A DNA stretch of 23,735 nt from an uncultured Collinsella sp. Lineage in GTDB: Bacteria > Actinomycetota > Coriobacteriia > Coriobacteriales > Coriobacteriaceae. The DNA lies in the NCBI GenBank assembly GCA_900751755.1, contig CAADSP010000106.1:1-23735 (forward strand). The letters run 5' to 3'. How positions within the stretch are numbered: position 1 is the stretch's first letter; the number at the start of each line of letters is the position of its first letter. Below, piece after piece: positions 14,695 through 22,512 of the stretch. The notes beneath the pieces were generated by a model, which was given only the letters and a program-made list of their open reading frames with translations, was not told the origin of the DNA and searched no databases. The position numbers were made by a program, and so were the translations under genes.

Positions 14695-15327
14695 CTATCC
14701 TCTCTTCCTTGCAGCGTCGGAGGCGCGACGCGCCAGCGCATCGGCGCGCGGCAACCATGTGTCGAGCAACTCATCACACGCCGTCTCAAGCTCCTCAGCA
14801 CGAGTGCGATCCTTCATAGACGTGGTGTTCGCAAAGAGCGTCAAACTCGCGCCCTGCATAGCAGCACGGCAGAACACGGCGCCGCACGCCACATCGGACA
14901 GCAGCTGACGCGAGCCCTTGTCGGCCATGTCCTCGAGCAGCGCCAGCGCACGCCCACAGGCATCCATAATGCGATACGGCGGCAGAGCGGCCACATGCAG
15001 CGCATCCTGAATCGCGGTCGCTCGAGCCGGATCGTCACGCGGAATACCGTACGCCGCGGACACCTGCCCGTAGGCACGAACGTCCTCGGCAACCAACTCG
15101 ACAAGCTCCTGGGACAGCTCATCAGCCTGAGCAAACGCGCGCGCCAGGTCATCCGCACGATCAGCAAGCGCGGGATTGGTCGCACCGTAGCGGGCAACCA
15201 TTCCGCACAGCGAGGCGCCCAGCGCGCCCACAAAGGCGCTCGCGCTGCCACCACCGGGAACCGGCTCGCGAGCAGCCAGCGCTTGGGCAAACTCTCGACA
15301 GGTTTTATCCATCATCTCTTGGCTCAT
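14695..15327 (-). CDS. fchA: Methenyltetrahydrofolate cyclohydrolase / cyclodeaminase family (FchA)
   Basis: A 210-residue all-helical protein of the FTCD C-terminal/FchA family, which hydrolyses 5,10-methenyl-THF to 10-formyl-THF or deaminates formimino-THF. The family signature PVPGGGSASAFVGALGASL is near the N-terminus, followed by helices typical of the fold (ELVAEDVRAYGQVSAAYGIP, ALHVAALPPYRIMDACGRAL and SDVACGAVFCRAAMQGA). The length fits stand-alone family members. The reading frame opens at GTG 15333, but GAAGGTG lies about seven bases before ATG 15327, giving MSQEMMDKT, so that start is used. It is the first gene of an operon with folD, whose product lacks cyclohydrolase residues. 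The neighbour therefore points to cyclohydrolase rather than deaminase as the main role; this is inference. Confidence 0.87.
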   Translation of the reverse strand: MSQEMMDKTCREFAQALAAREPVPGGGSASAFVGALGASLCGMVARYGATNPALADRADDLARAFAQADELSQELVELVAEDVRAYGQVSAAYGIPRDDPARATAIQDALHVAALPPYRIMDACGRALALLEDMADKGSRQLLSDVACGAVFCRAAMQGASLTLFANTTSMKDRTRAEELETACDELLDTWLPRADALARRASDAARKRG

Positions 15328-15354
15328 ACGCACGCACCTTCAAGTCATATACAT

Positions 15355-15382
15355 CGGTCGGGTGGCAACCGCCGACCGACCG
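15355..15382 (-). other. Stem-loop in the fchA leader
   Basis: CGGTCGG pairs with CCGACCG, with a two-base internal bulge and an inner GGC/GCC pairing around an AACC loop. It lies in the predicted 5' leader about 28 bases upstream of the fchA start. No U-tract follows, and it does not match a riboswitch I recognise. Confidence 0.4.
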
Positions 15383-15404
15383 CATCAATCACATAATGGT
15401 GCTA

Positions 15405-15433
15405 AGTCTAGCCCATAAGTACATGAGCGTCAG
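15405..15433 (-). promoter_or_regulatory. Possible promoter of fchA-folD
   Basis: On the minus strand CTGACG (15433-15428) and TAGACT (15410-15405) are separated by exactly 17 bases; each matches four of six consensus positions. It lies about 80 bases upstream of the fchA start, before the leader stem-loop. Confidence 0.35.
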
Positions 15434-15488
15434 CGCACCTGGCCATCGCGGATTTCTATGACGAACGATAGGCGTCGGCACCGCAAAC

Positions 15489-15507
15489 ATGGGACACATG
15501 GCCCACC
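15489..15507 (+). repeat. 19-bp direct repeat, copy 1
   Basis: ATGGGACACATGGCCCACC; copy 2 at 15697 differs by one base. Short similarity continues past the repeat to a shared CGAG. Confidence 0.65.
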
Positions 15508-15615
15508 TTTCGAGACTTCCGGACGTCAAAAACTGAGGCATATCTATAAACAAGGAACCTGTTGGGGCAACGCCCACGCACGCGCGCCCCATTAAATCAA
15601 CGGGCACCTCACCCC

Positions 15616-15650
15616 GGGGAGGGCCGACAGCATCGGCCCTCCCCTCTTTT
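15616..15650 (+). terminator. Orphan plus-strand terminator
   Basis: A perfect 12-bp GC-rich stem (GGGGAGGGCCGA with TCGGCCCTCCCC) has a five-base loop and is followed by TCTTTT. No plus-strand gene lies upstream; the nearest gene on that side runs the other way. It may end a small RNA or block transcription entering the lipoprotein gene. Confidence 0.75.
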
Positions 15651-15696
15651 GCGACCGCACATATTGCCACTTGTCGGCGCAATTCCAGCCCCCAGA

Positions 15697-15715
15697 ATGA
15701 GACACATGGCCCACC
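15697..15715 (+). repeat. 19-bp direct repeat, copy 2
   Basis: ATGAGACACATGGCCCACC, 208 bases after copy 1 and about 70 bases upstream of the lipoprotein start. The two copies flank the orphan terminator. Confidence 0.65.
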
Positions 15716-15787
15716 CTAGCGAGCCGTCCACGCGTACAGTAAAGGCAGGTAATCCGTGGGCGGTTACAGATCGAGGAGGACACGACC

Positions 15788-16381
15788 ATGAAAAAGAAGG
15801 CCTTTGCGATTCTCACCCTCTGCATAAGCCTCTTTGCCGCAGTTGCCCTAGTGGGCTGCGGTGGCAGCGGCGGCGCTACCGGCAGCAGTGGTGGCGGTGG
15901 AGCGGAAAAGCCAGCCGTGGATATGAGGACCGACTTCATTTGGTTTAAGGTCGAGGTCCCCGAGGGCGTCGAGATCACCGACGTCGCAGGCGACACCGCC
16001 GACAGGGCCCAGTTTAAGTTCACCGAGAGCGAGCACGCCAGCGATCGCTTCATCCCCGTCTTCGACTCTGACAAGAACGCCGATGAACTGTTCGACTACG
16101 AGGCAAAGTGGAAGGCCAACTCCGGATGGACCGAGAGCGATCCCGTTAAGTACAACGGCAAGACCTGGCGCAGTGCCTACTTCACGCACTCGGGCGGCGT
16201 AACGACCGAATACTTCACCGACGTTGACGGCGGCAGTGTGTATGTGCGTATCGACAACGTCGAGGAGCACAAGGACGCCGTCGAGACCATGATGAAGTCT
16301 CTGGAATTTGCCGACGACATCGCCGAGGCCAAGACCGAGGCCATGGACGTCAAGCTCGACGATATCGAGATCAAGCGCTAA
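15788..16381 (+). CDS. Lipoprotein of unknown function
   Basis: A 197-residue predicted lipoprotein. A basic N-terminus (MKKKAF) and hydrophobic segment lead to the lipobox ALVGC, with Cys24 as the lipidation site, then a Gly/Ser-rich tether. The mature part (about 44-197) alternates short beta-like segments: IWFKVEVPEGVEITDV, KTWRSAYFTHSGGVTTEYF and GGSVYVRIDNVEEHKDAVETMMKSLEF. The last of these resembles the end of small extracytoplasmic domains that follow a protein quality or binding theme, but I do not recognise a family. The ribosome-binding site GAGGAGG lies eight bases before ATG. It is a single-gene unit with its own terminator at 16453. Confidence 0.85.
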   Translation: MKKKAFAILTLCISLFAAVALVGCGGSGGATGSSGGGGAEKPAVDMRTDFIWFKVEVPEGVEITDVAGDTADRAQFKFTESEHASDRFIPVFDSDKNADELFDYEAKWKANSGWTESDPVKYNGKTWRSAYFTHSGGVTTEYFTDVDGGSVYVRIDNVEEHKDAVETMMKSLEFADDIAEAKTEAMDVKLDDIEIKR

Positions 16382-16686
16382 GCGACTGGCGAGCGCAACG
16401 GGAAACACGGTCGCAGTGCAAACAAGCGACGGTACCCCAGCGCTTCGTACCCAGGGAGGGCCGGTAAACCGACCCTCCCTTTCTTATGCCTGTAGCCGAC
16501 GAACGCGAGGATGCCGGACGCCGGAACCGCCCCAAATGTGGCAACAGTACGAAAACGACAAACACCCCAACACGTCCGCCCACCGATTTATTGCGCCGCG
16601 CAGACAATTAAACCAGCATCTTTAAACATCTGGGCAGTATAGTGACCAAAACTATCGCATAACCGCACTCTGCGAATGGAGAAGTT
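16382..16686. other. Intergenic region upstream of the PI-PLC-like gene
   Basis: About 305 bases. The left part has the lipoprotein terminator (16453-16485). The right part becomes AT-rich near 16605-16650 and includes TATAGT at about 16637, a plausible -10 without a good -35. TGGAGAAGTT precedes the next start codon. Nothing else was seen. Confidence 0.5.
16453..16485 (+). terminator. Terminator of the lipoprotein gene
   Basis: AGGGAGGGCCGG pairs with CCGACCCTCCCT (one mismatch) around a TAAA loop and is followed by TTCTT. It resembles the orphan terminator at 15616 in sequence. Confidence 0.82.
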
Positions 16687-19170
16687 ATGACCGAACACCA
16701 TGCCATCAGCCGCCGAGCGTTTACGCTGGGCCTAGGGCTTGCGGCGTTGTCACCACTTGCAAGCCTGCCCGAAACCGCAGCGCCGGGCATTCCCCTGCGA
16801 GCGGCATTTGCAGACAACACACCCGCACCGTCGGACAGCCTCGACAATTTCGTCATTCGCCTTCGCCCCGCGGGCTATTTTCGTACCGCAAGCGTTAACG
16901 AAGACGGCAACGTCATCGGCAACGTCTGCCATCTGTTTAATGACGGCACGTCCAGCAAGCTCATCCTTGAGGACGTAACGACCAAGAATGACGATACAAA
17001 CTGGTATGCCATCCGCACCCTGCTCAATTTCGAAGAGCACAAGAAGACGGGCTACAGCATTTGGTCGGTCGATGGCGACTCGGACAAAGATGGAAAGGTT
17101 ATCCACGTATGGAGTGGCGAACATGACGGCAAGCCCAGCCGCTCTTTTGCGTTCGACCGCCAGCTAAACGGAACCTACATCATCCGAGACCGCACGGTCG
17201 AGAAAGAAACCGAGAAAAAAGACATTAAGTACCTGGCAATAGAATCGAACGGCAAAGACCAGGACAACAATAAGATCTGCCATAAGAGTGAGAGCATTCC
17301 GTGGGAGCTCGAACTTATCGGTTACGACATGAAAAAGAACGATGCCACGGTTAGCAGCCTCGACTGGATCACGTACAGCAGCTACGTCGATGGGCCATGT
17401 TGGATGAAATACGTCGACGACAACAAGTTCCTCGACGAGCTGAGCATCCCGGGTACGCACGATTCGGGCACCTGCAGCGTGGACAACGACACTGAGCCCC
17501 AATCCTCGCAAGTAAAATGCCAGCAGGATTACATTCCCACGCAGTTGCTCGAAGGCATTCGCTATTTTGATATCCGGCTCGGAAAGGGCGACAACCCTGG
17601 TATCTGCCACGGGGATTTCTACCTATTCAAAAAAGACGGGTACTATCTGCATCTCTCCGATGTCATCGAGTACTTTAAAACGTTTTTGAGCGAAAACCCG
17701 AGAGAAGCGCTTATCATGCTCGCATCGCGCGGCAACGACGAGGCTACCGATGACAGTGTTACGACGGCTTTCGCCAAGGTTATGGGCGATAATCCCGATC
17801 TGTTCTACACGTCGAGCCATGTCCCCAAGCTGGGCGAGGTTCGCGGAAAGATCGTTCTTCTGCGTCGATTTAGGCTCGACGGCAACAGTGTAAGCGGCCA
17901 TACGTGGGGCCTCGACCTTACCGAATGGGATGACAAAATCAAGGCTCACTCCGACAGCGCCACTATGTGTCTCGTCCAAGACGCGCAGGGCTTTGAAGCC
18001 GCGGGGGAAACAGGCGACAAAGAGCCCTATTGCACCAAGGTATACGCCCAGGACAAGTACAAACTCACGGGAACCGACAAGCTCAGCTGGGTCGATAATG
18101 CGCTGAAGGAAACGGCCGGACGCACGCGCAACAAGGTAGACGTCGCGAACGATGACGGGACCAAGGTGCAAGTCCAGGAGCGTTGCTGGTCTATCAACTA
18201 CACCAGCTGCACGGGCCTGTCGCACGGAGGCAATCCTTTTACCTCGGCACGAGTAGTCAACGAGCATCTGTATAAGAGCCCGTACATCAATCCCAGCGGC
18301 ACCGGGGATACAAAGTCAGATTACCTCAAGCACATTGGCATCATCGCATCCGACTTTGTTGATGCGGCACTGGCCCGGAGCATCTATCAGCGCAATTACG
18401 ATACGGAGCACAAGCAGACGGCTTCGTACTATCTCCCGACCCGCATGCGCATGACGTACGGCGACTCGCTGAGCGATGCCTCGCTCCAGGATGGCAAGAC
18501 CGTTGGCGAGGGTCATTTCCGCCTTACCGGCAGCAGCAACGCGCTCAACGTAGCGGCTTCGGGAAGCGCTTTTGCCATCGAATATGTGGATGTCGATGCC
18601 CTGGGCAACGAGACCGCTACGGAGTTGCAGGGATTCGTGCCCATCGATATCGATCCACGCGCGCTGACGCCCCATTTTGAGGGACTCGAAGGCCTTAAGG
18701 CCGGCGAAGACGTGCACGCCAAGATTGCGGCATCACTCGAGGGCAAGCTCGAAACCGATGCCTGCACGGCCCAGCTCGAGTTTATGCACGGCGCGAACGG
18801 CGCTCCGGGCACGGCAATGGCCGAGGGAGAAACATTTGCCGCAGGAACGTACTGGGTGCGCGTGAACGGTCTCTTGGGCAACGCGGCGCAGAACTACACG
18901 CTCGCCAGCGACGGAGCCGCAAGCTTTACCGTAGCGGCCTCGGACAGTGCAGGCGGCGCCGGCACCGGCAGCGGCACGGGTTCCAACGCAGGCAGCGCTG
19001 ATAAGAACGGTAAGGGCAACAAGGGCAAGGGCTCGGGCGGAAAGCTCGCCGACACGGGCGACAGCTCTGGCGTTGCCGCCGGGCTCGCTGCCGCCGCCGT
19101 GGCGACAACGGTCGCCGGCGCGGCGATGCTTGCCAGTGACGGTGAAAACAACGAGGACGTTGTCGAATAG
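16687..19170 (+). CDS. Tat-exported PI-PLC-like phosphodiesterase with a LADTG cell-wall sorting tail
   Basis: An 827-residue extracellular protein. The N-terminus has a twin-arginine motif (SRRAFT, residues 8-13) followed by a hydrophobic stretch. Residues about 50-215 form a beta-rich region suggestive of a ricin-B-like trefoil. A PI-PLC X-like catalytic domain follows (about 235-420): LSIPGTHDSG with His258, EGIRYFDIRLG, ICHG with His308, then FLSENPREALIMLASRG. The two histidines match the general base and acid of bacterial PI-PLC. Residues about 600-760 look like extra beta-sandwich material. The C-terminus has a Gly/Ser/Lys linker, LADTG (787-791), a hydrophobic Ala-rich helix and an unusual acidic tail. 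GGAG lies six bases before the ATG. It should cleave phosphoinositides, GPI anchors or related lipids at the cell surface; the substrate is not determinable here. Confidence 0.85.
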   Translation: MTEHHAISRRAFTLGLGLAALSPLASLPETAAPGIPLRAAFADNTPAPSDSLDNFVIRLRPAGYFRTASVNEDGNVIGNVCHLFNDGTSSKLILEDVTTKNDDTNWYAIRTLLNFEEHKKTGYSIWSVDGDSDKDGKVIHVWSGEHDGKPSRSFAFDRQLNGTYIIRDRTVEKETEKKDIKYLAIESNGKDQDNNKICHKSESIPWELELIGYDMKKNDATVSSLDWITYSSYVDGPCWMKYVDDNKFLDELSIPGTHDSGTCSVDNDTEPQSSQVKCQQDYIPTQLLEGIRYFDIRLGKGDNPGICHGDFYLFKKDGYYLHLSDVIEYFKTFLSENPREALIMLASRGNDEATDDSVTTAFAKVMGDNPDLFYTSSHVPKLGEVRGKIVLLRRFRLDGNSVSGHTWGLDLTEWDDKIKAHSDSATMCLVQDAQGFEAAGETGDKEPYCTKVYAQDKYKLTGTDKLSWVDNALKETAGRTRNKVDVANDDGTKVQVQERCWSINYTSCTGLSHGGNPFTSARVVNEHLYKSPYINPSGTGDTKSDYLKHIGIIASDFVDAALARSIYQRNYDTEHKQTASYYLPTRMRMTYGDSLSDASLQDGKTVGEGHFRLTGSSNALNVAASGSAFAIEYVDVDALGNETATELQGFVPIDIDPRALTPHFEGLEGLKAGEDVHAKIAASLEGKLETDACTAQLEFMHGANGAPGTAMAEGETFAAGTYWVRVNGLLGNAAQNYTLASDGAASFTVAASDSAGGAGTGSGTGSNAGSADKNGKGNKGKGSGGKLADTGDSSGVAAGLAAAAVATTVAGAAMLASDGENNEDVVE

Positions 19171-19199
19171 GCAAGCCGGCCTTTTAGACACATCGACTC

Positions 19200-19239
19200 A
19201 ATCGGGGGCGCAGAACACCGTTCTGTGCCCCCGATTTTT
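19200..19239 (+). terminator. Terminator of the PI-PLC-like gene
   Basis: AATCGGGGGCGCAGAA (19200-19215) pairs with TTCTGTGCCCCCGATT (19221-19236), with one G-T pair, around a five-base loop, then a T-tract to 19239. It lies 30 bases past the stop. Confidence 0.92.
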
Positions 19240-19264
19240 ACCTTGGCCCGAACGCCGCTATCGG

Positions 19265-19534
19265 CTACATCACCATGTTCAGCGCGTTAACAAACTCCTG
19301 GGCCTTCGCACGACTGTTCAGGCTAAAGACGCAAGCGGTCAACAGACGATTGCGCAGAAAAACATCGCGGCCTTTGATTCTATTGACGCCCGTAATGTCC
19401 TTAAGATAAACAATCTCGGTGTGCTTGCCGCCAAAAGTGCCCTTCTTGAGTACCTCAATGCGGTTAGGGTAGATCTTGACGTCTTTATACCTACCCGAAC
19501 CTTTGTCCTGGAATAGCAGCGTGTTGTTGTCCAT
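19265..19534 (-). CDS. Small PH-domain-like protein
   Basis: An 89-residue protein with no signal peptide or membrane helix. The pattern of strands (NNTLLFQDKG, YKDVKIYPNRIEVLKKG, HTEIVYLKDITGVNRIKGRDVFL, LTACVFSLN) followed by a C-terminal helix (SRAKAQEFVNALNMV) fits a bacterial pleckstrin-homology-like domain on its own. Such domains bind partners or membranes, and the ligand is unknown. The longer frame reaches 19702 but runs through the preceding terminator region. GGGAG lies eight bases before ATG 19534, which is preferred. No terminator with a U-tract follows on this strand. Confidence 0.75.
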   Translation of the reverse strand: MDNNTLLFQDKGSGRYKDVKIYPNRIEVLKKGTFGGKHTEIVYLKDITGVNRIKGRDVFLRNRLLTACVFSLNSRAKAQEFVNALNMVM

Positions 19535-19683
19535 ACGCGTCACTCCCGTGGGGTTCGCTAAAACTGTCTCTATGGCCACATTTTGGTCACTTCGGGAATC
19601 CTGCACGAAGGCGCTAGACGACATTGAAATTCGAGTCCGTGCGAAGACCTTTAATGAAGTGCCCAGTACTTCCCCGCAACACA

Positions 19684-19721
19684 AAAACGGGGCAGCCCGC
19701 ACTTCTGCGGACTGCCCCGTT
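19684..19721 (-). terminator. Terminator of the zinc-ribbon protein gene
   Basis: On the minus strand AACGGGGCAGTCCGC pairs with GCGGGCTGCCCCGTT (one mismatch) around a six-base loop and is followed by TTTG, about 42 bases past the stop. Confidence 0.9.
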
Positions 19722-19762
19722 CCTCTAACTATCGCATCGCAGCGCCAACCGGCTGCGCTTCC

Positions 19763-21100
19763 CTACTTCCCAAATAGCGCACCCAGCAGACCGCGGCGTT
19801 TGGGCTTCTCCTCTCGGTAGGAACCCTCGGCTGCGGCCGCCACCTGTCGCGGTTGCTCGCCGCCTCCACGGCGCACAATCTGGTATAGGAAGGGCGATTT
19901 AACGTATTTGACCTCGATGGGCGTGGCGTGCACGGTGCTTTCGATCGACAGCATCACGTTGGGATTGAGCGGTGCCACGATATGCGTTTCGCACTTGTCG
20001 CTAAACACCACCGCGGCTGCACGACCCGTCTGGCCGTTTACGGCAATGCGCACCTGCTCGCCATCGCGGCCATCCGTCGCCGGACGATCGACAAAGTAGA
20101 CCGGCACCATCACCAGGCCATCCTTATGCTTGCGGGCCTTGCGCGCCCAGGTTCGGATGCTCTTTTTATTGAGCCCCAGCACCGCCTCGGCATCGTTGCC
20201 GGCAATGTCGAGCGCCAACTTATCAATGACCACCTGGTCCTTGGTAGACGCATCGACGGAGACGACGCGGAAGTCGCCTTCCTGCATGGCGGGATCGAAC
20301 GACCCAACCTTAGCAAAGTCCCACGGCTCCAAAATTCCCATAAGGCGAACATCCAGGTAGTTTGCCCTGGGATATGCCCAGTCGAGCACCTCGTAGTACA
20401 CCAAGGTCTCCTTGCTCAGGCCCTTGCCCGGGAAGGACGCCATCATGCGCAAATCCGCGAGCGCCATGGGGAAATAGAAGAGCATCATGTCGTTTTGGAT
20501 CGCATCTTCCACGTCGTGCCCGGCAAAGGCATCCGGGTACTGGCGCACCAGCTGCAGTGCGTTGGCACGTGCCTGCTGCGGCGAGATTTCGCAGGGAATG
20601 CCCTGCTCCGGCACATACTCCGCACCCACGCCCATGGTCAGACGCTTGCTGAAGGTACCGGGCTTGAGCAGGTCGGCAACGCCGATCTTGTTGCCGCAGG
20701 ACGGGCACTCAAACACGCGCTGCGTTGACTCGCCCTCAAAGGACGCTCCGCAGAAGGGGCAAGGAATGCTCACATGCGTGGCCTCTTGGAACTCCTGCGC
20801 CGTGCCGCAATCCTCCCACAGCAGATGTTCCAGGACCGACTGATTGCGCCAGTGCGAATTGAAGAAATACCAGTCCGGGTCCTCCGGGCGCTCGAGTTGC
20901 GACACATGCGTGAGCTTGAGCAGTCCATCCACCACCGTCAACGGCGTATGGCGAATGCCCAAAGCGCTCTTGGGCTCTCCGGCGTCCGCCTGCCACGGAA
21001 TGACCGCACCGCAATAGGCACACTCAAAGCTGCGCTTAGCCTGGTGCGAGTACATAGGACCGCCGCAGTTTTGACATTTAATGGCAAACATCTCGTCCAT
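19763..21100 (-). CDS. Double zinc-ribbon protein of unknown function
   Basis: A 445-residue cytosolic protein. Two zinc-ribbon modules are visible, CQNC...CAYC (Cys9, 12, 27, 30) and CPFC...CPSC (Cys114, 117, 132, 135), each with a 14-residue spacing between the CxxC pairs. The remaining 300 residues mix helix and beta strand, with an aromatic-rich stretch (PDWYFFNSHWRNQSVLEHLLWEDCG), a hydrophobic MMLFYFPMALADLRMM and a helix with many basic residues (NKKSIRTWARKARKHKDG). The tail KPKRRGLLGALFGK is basic and amphipathic and might touch membrane. I do not recognise the family beyond zinc ribbons. AAGGAGG lies eight bases before ATG 21100; the frame is open to 21151 but that start is rejected. 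It is a single gene with its own terminator. Confidence 0.8.
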   Translation of the reverse strand: MDEMFAIKCQNCGGPMYSHQAKRSFECAYCGAVIPWQADAGEPKSALGIRHTPLTVVDGLLKLTHVSQLERPEDPDWYFFNSHWRNQSVLEHLLWEDCGTAQEFQEATHVSIPCPFCGASFEGESTQRVFECPSCGNKIGVADLLKPGTFSKRLTMGVGAEYVPEQGIPCEISPQQARANALQLVRQYPDAFAGHDVEDAIQNDMMLFYFPMALADLRMMASFPGKGLSKETLVYYEVLDWAYPRANYLDVRLMGILEPWDFAKVGSFDPAMQEGDFRVVSVDASTKDQVVIDKLALDIAGNDAEAVLGLNKKSIRTWARKARKHKDGLVMVPVYFVDRPATDGRDGEQVRIAVNGQTGRAAAVVFSDKCETHIVAPLNPNVMLSIESTVHATPIEVKYVKSPFLYQIVRRGGGEQPRQVAAAAEGSYREEKPKRRGLLGALFGK

Positions 21101-21318
21101 GGAAACGTCCTCCTTTGCACAGGGGCTGTCGACATTAAGTATGTCGAGCAAACAGGCACATGCCCATACCCATGTGGCCCAAAATGGACCACCCAGGCAG
21201 ACGAGAAGGCTCGCTCGTTAGCACCGGCAGACTATTGCTGCATTTTCTGAGCATCGGTGCACGGCGGCACCGCGCGAGCTACACTATCCCCTTAAACATG
21301 ATTGTGAGGACGACCGCT

Positions 21319-22500
21319 ATGCTATTTGTAAATCGGCTGGTACATACGCTTGTTCCCGGCAGCGAGGACGAGCCGGTCGATGCATCTTGCCGCACCAACG
21401 CGGGTTTTGCCGCAAGCCTCATCTGCATTGGCCTCAACATCACCCTGTGCCTGGCCAAGGGCATCGCGGGCCTGCTCGCCGGTTCCGTCTCCCTCATCGC
21501 CGACGCTTTCAACAACCTCTCCGATGCCTCGAGCAACATCGTGAGCCTGCTCGGGTTTCGCCTTGCCAGCCGCCCGGCAGACGAAGGCCACCCCTATGGC
21601 CACGGCCGCTACGAGTACCTGGCCGGTCTGTTTGTCGCCGTCCTGGTTTGCGCCGTCGGCATCAACCTGATTCTCGAGTCGGTCACCAAGATCATCAAGC
21701 CTTCCCCCACTGCATATTCGGTGCTCTCCTTAGCCGCCCTCGTCTTGTCCATGCTCGTTAAGCTCTGGATGGCAGCGTTCAACCGCACGCTGGGCGATCG
21801 CATCGACTCGGAGACGCTCATCGCCACGGCGCAGGACTCCAAAAACGACGTCATCACCTCGGGCTCGGTCTTGGTGGCGGCGCTTATTTCGCAGACGACC
21901 GGCTTTGACCTCGATGGCTGGGCTGGCCTGGGCGTGGGCATCTTCATCTGCATCAGCGGCCTGGGCCTGGTGCGCGATGCCATCAGCCCGTTGCTGGGGC
22001 AAGCGCCCGACCCCAAGCTCGTCCAGGCAATCCGCGACAAGATCATGTCCTATCCGCAGGTCTTGGGCACACACGACCTGATGGTGCACGATTACGGCCC
22101 CGGTCGTCAGTTTGCCAGCGCCCACGTGGAGATGCCCGGCGAGGGCGACGCGTTTGAGCACCACGAGATTCTGGACACCATCGAGCACGACATCAAGCGC
22201 CAGATGGGCATTGGTATCACGCTGCACTGCGACCCCATCGCGACAACCGGCGATGACTTGCGCGGCTGGGTCAAGCGCGGCGTCATGCAGATCGATCCCG
22301 CGCTCTCCATCCACGACCTGCACGAGCACGACGGGTTCGTTTCGTTTGACCTGGTGCGTCCCGACGGCTTTGACATATCCGACGAGGAGCTGCTGGGGCT
22401 CGTCACGCGCATCGTGCACGAGCGCCGACCCGATGCCTCATGCGTCGTCACGTTTGATTCGGGCTTTAGCTCGCCCGACCGTCCGGCCGAGCAACTGTAG
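21319..22500 (+). CDS. Cation diffusion facilitator (CDF) metal exporter, Asp-type site
   Basis: A 393-residue integral membrane transporter that exchanges a divalent metal for protons. Six membrane segments span about 28-225. The site on helix 2 is DAFNNLSD (Asp62 to Asp69), the loop has GHPYGHGRYEYLAG (His91, His95, Glu99), and helix 5 has AQDSKNDV (Asp173, Asp177). Zinc-type CDFs normally have His in HxxxD on helix 5, so Mn(II) or Fe(II) is more likely; this is inference from family patterns. The cytosolic part has a usual dimerisation domain (about 235-310) and a second similar beta-alpha-beta unit (about 325-385), longer than the minimal family length of about 300. GAGGA lies eight bases before ATG 21319; alternative ATG 21298 has no good ribosome-binding site. 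It converges with the next gene, with 12 bases between stops. Confidence 0.88.
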   Translation: MLFVNRLVHTLVPGSEDEPVDASCRTNAGFAASLICIGLNITLCLAKGIAGLLAGSVSLIADAFNNLSDASSNIVSLLGFRLASRPADEGHPYGHGRYEYLAGLFVAVLVCAVGINLILESVTKIIKPSPTAYSVLSLAALVLSMLVKLWMAAFNRTLGDRIDSETLIATAQDSKNDVITSGSVLVAALISQTTGFDLDGWAGLGVGIFICISGLGLVRDAISPLLGQAPDPKLVQAIRDKIMSYPQVLGTHDLMVHDYGPGRQFASAHVEMPGEGDAFEHHEILDTIEHDIKRQMGIGITLHCDPIATTGDDLRGWVKRGVMQIDPALSIHDLHEHDGFVSFDLVRPDGFDISDEELLGLVTRIVHERRPDASCVVTFDSGFSSPDRPAEQL

Positions 22501-22512
22501 CCTGCTTAACAG

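Larger units (their letters stand above)
15328..15787. other. Non-coding region between fchA and the lipoprotein gene
   Basis: These 460 bases carry the divergent control regions of fchA (minus) and the lipoprotein (plus), a leader stem-loop, a 19-bp direct repeat and an orphan plus-strand terminator, each listed separately. A 97-codon frame on the minus strand (15389-15682) runs through the terminator hairpin and has no recognisable features, so I do not call it. TATAAA at 15545-15550 is a possible -10 for a small transcript ending at the terminator, but no -35 matches well. Confidence 0.5.

Noticed and set aside
15328..15440. Tetrahydrofolate riboswitch upstream of fchA
   Set aside because: The leader has one simple stem-loop, and I could not find the conserved elements of the known THF riboswitch class.
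15389..15682. 97-codon minus-strand frame in the fchA-lipoprotein gap
   Set aside because: It crosses the orphan terminator hairpin and the direct repeat, has no ribosome-binding site I can see, and resembles no protein.
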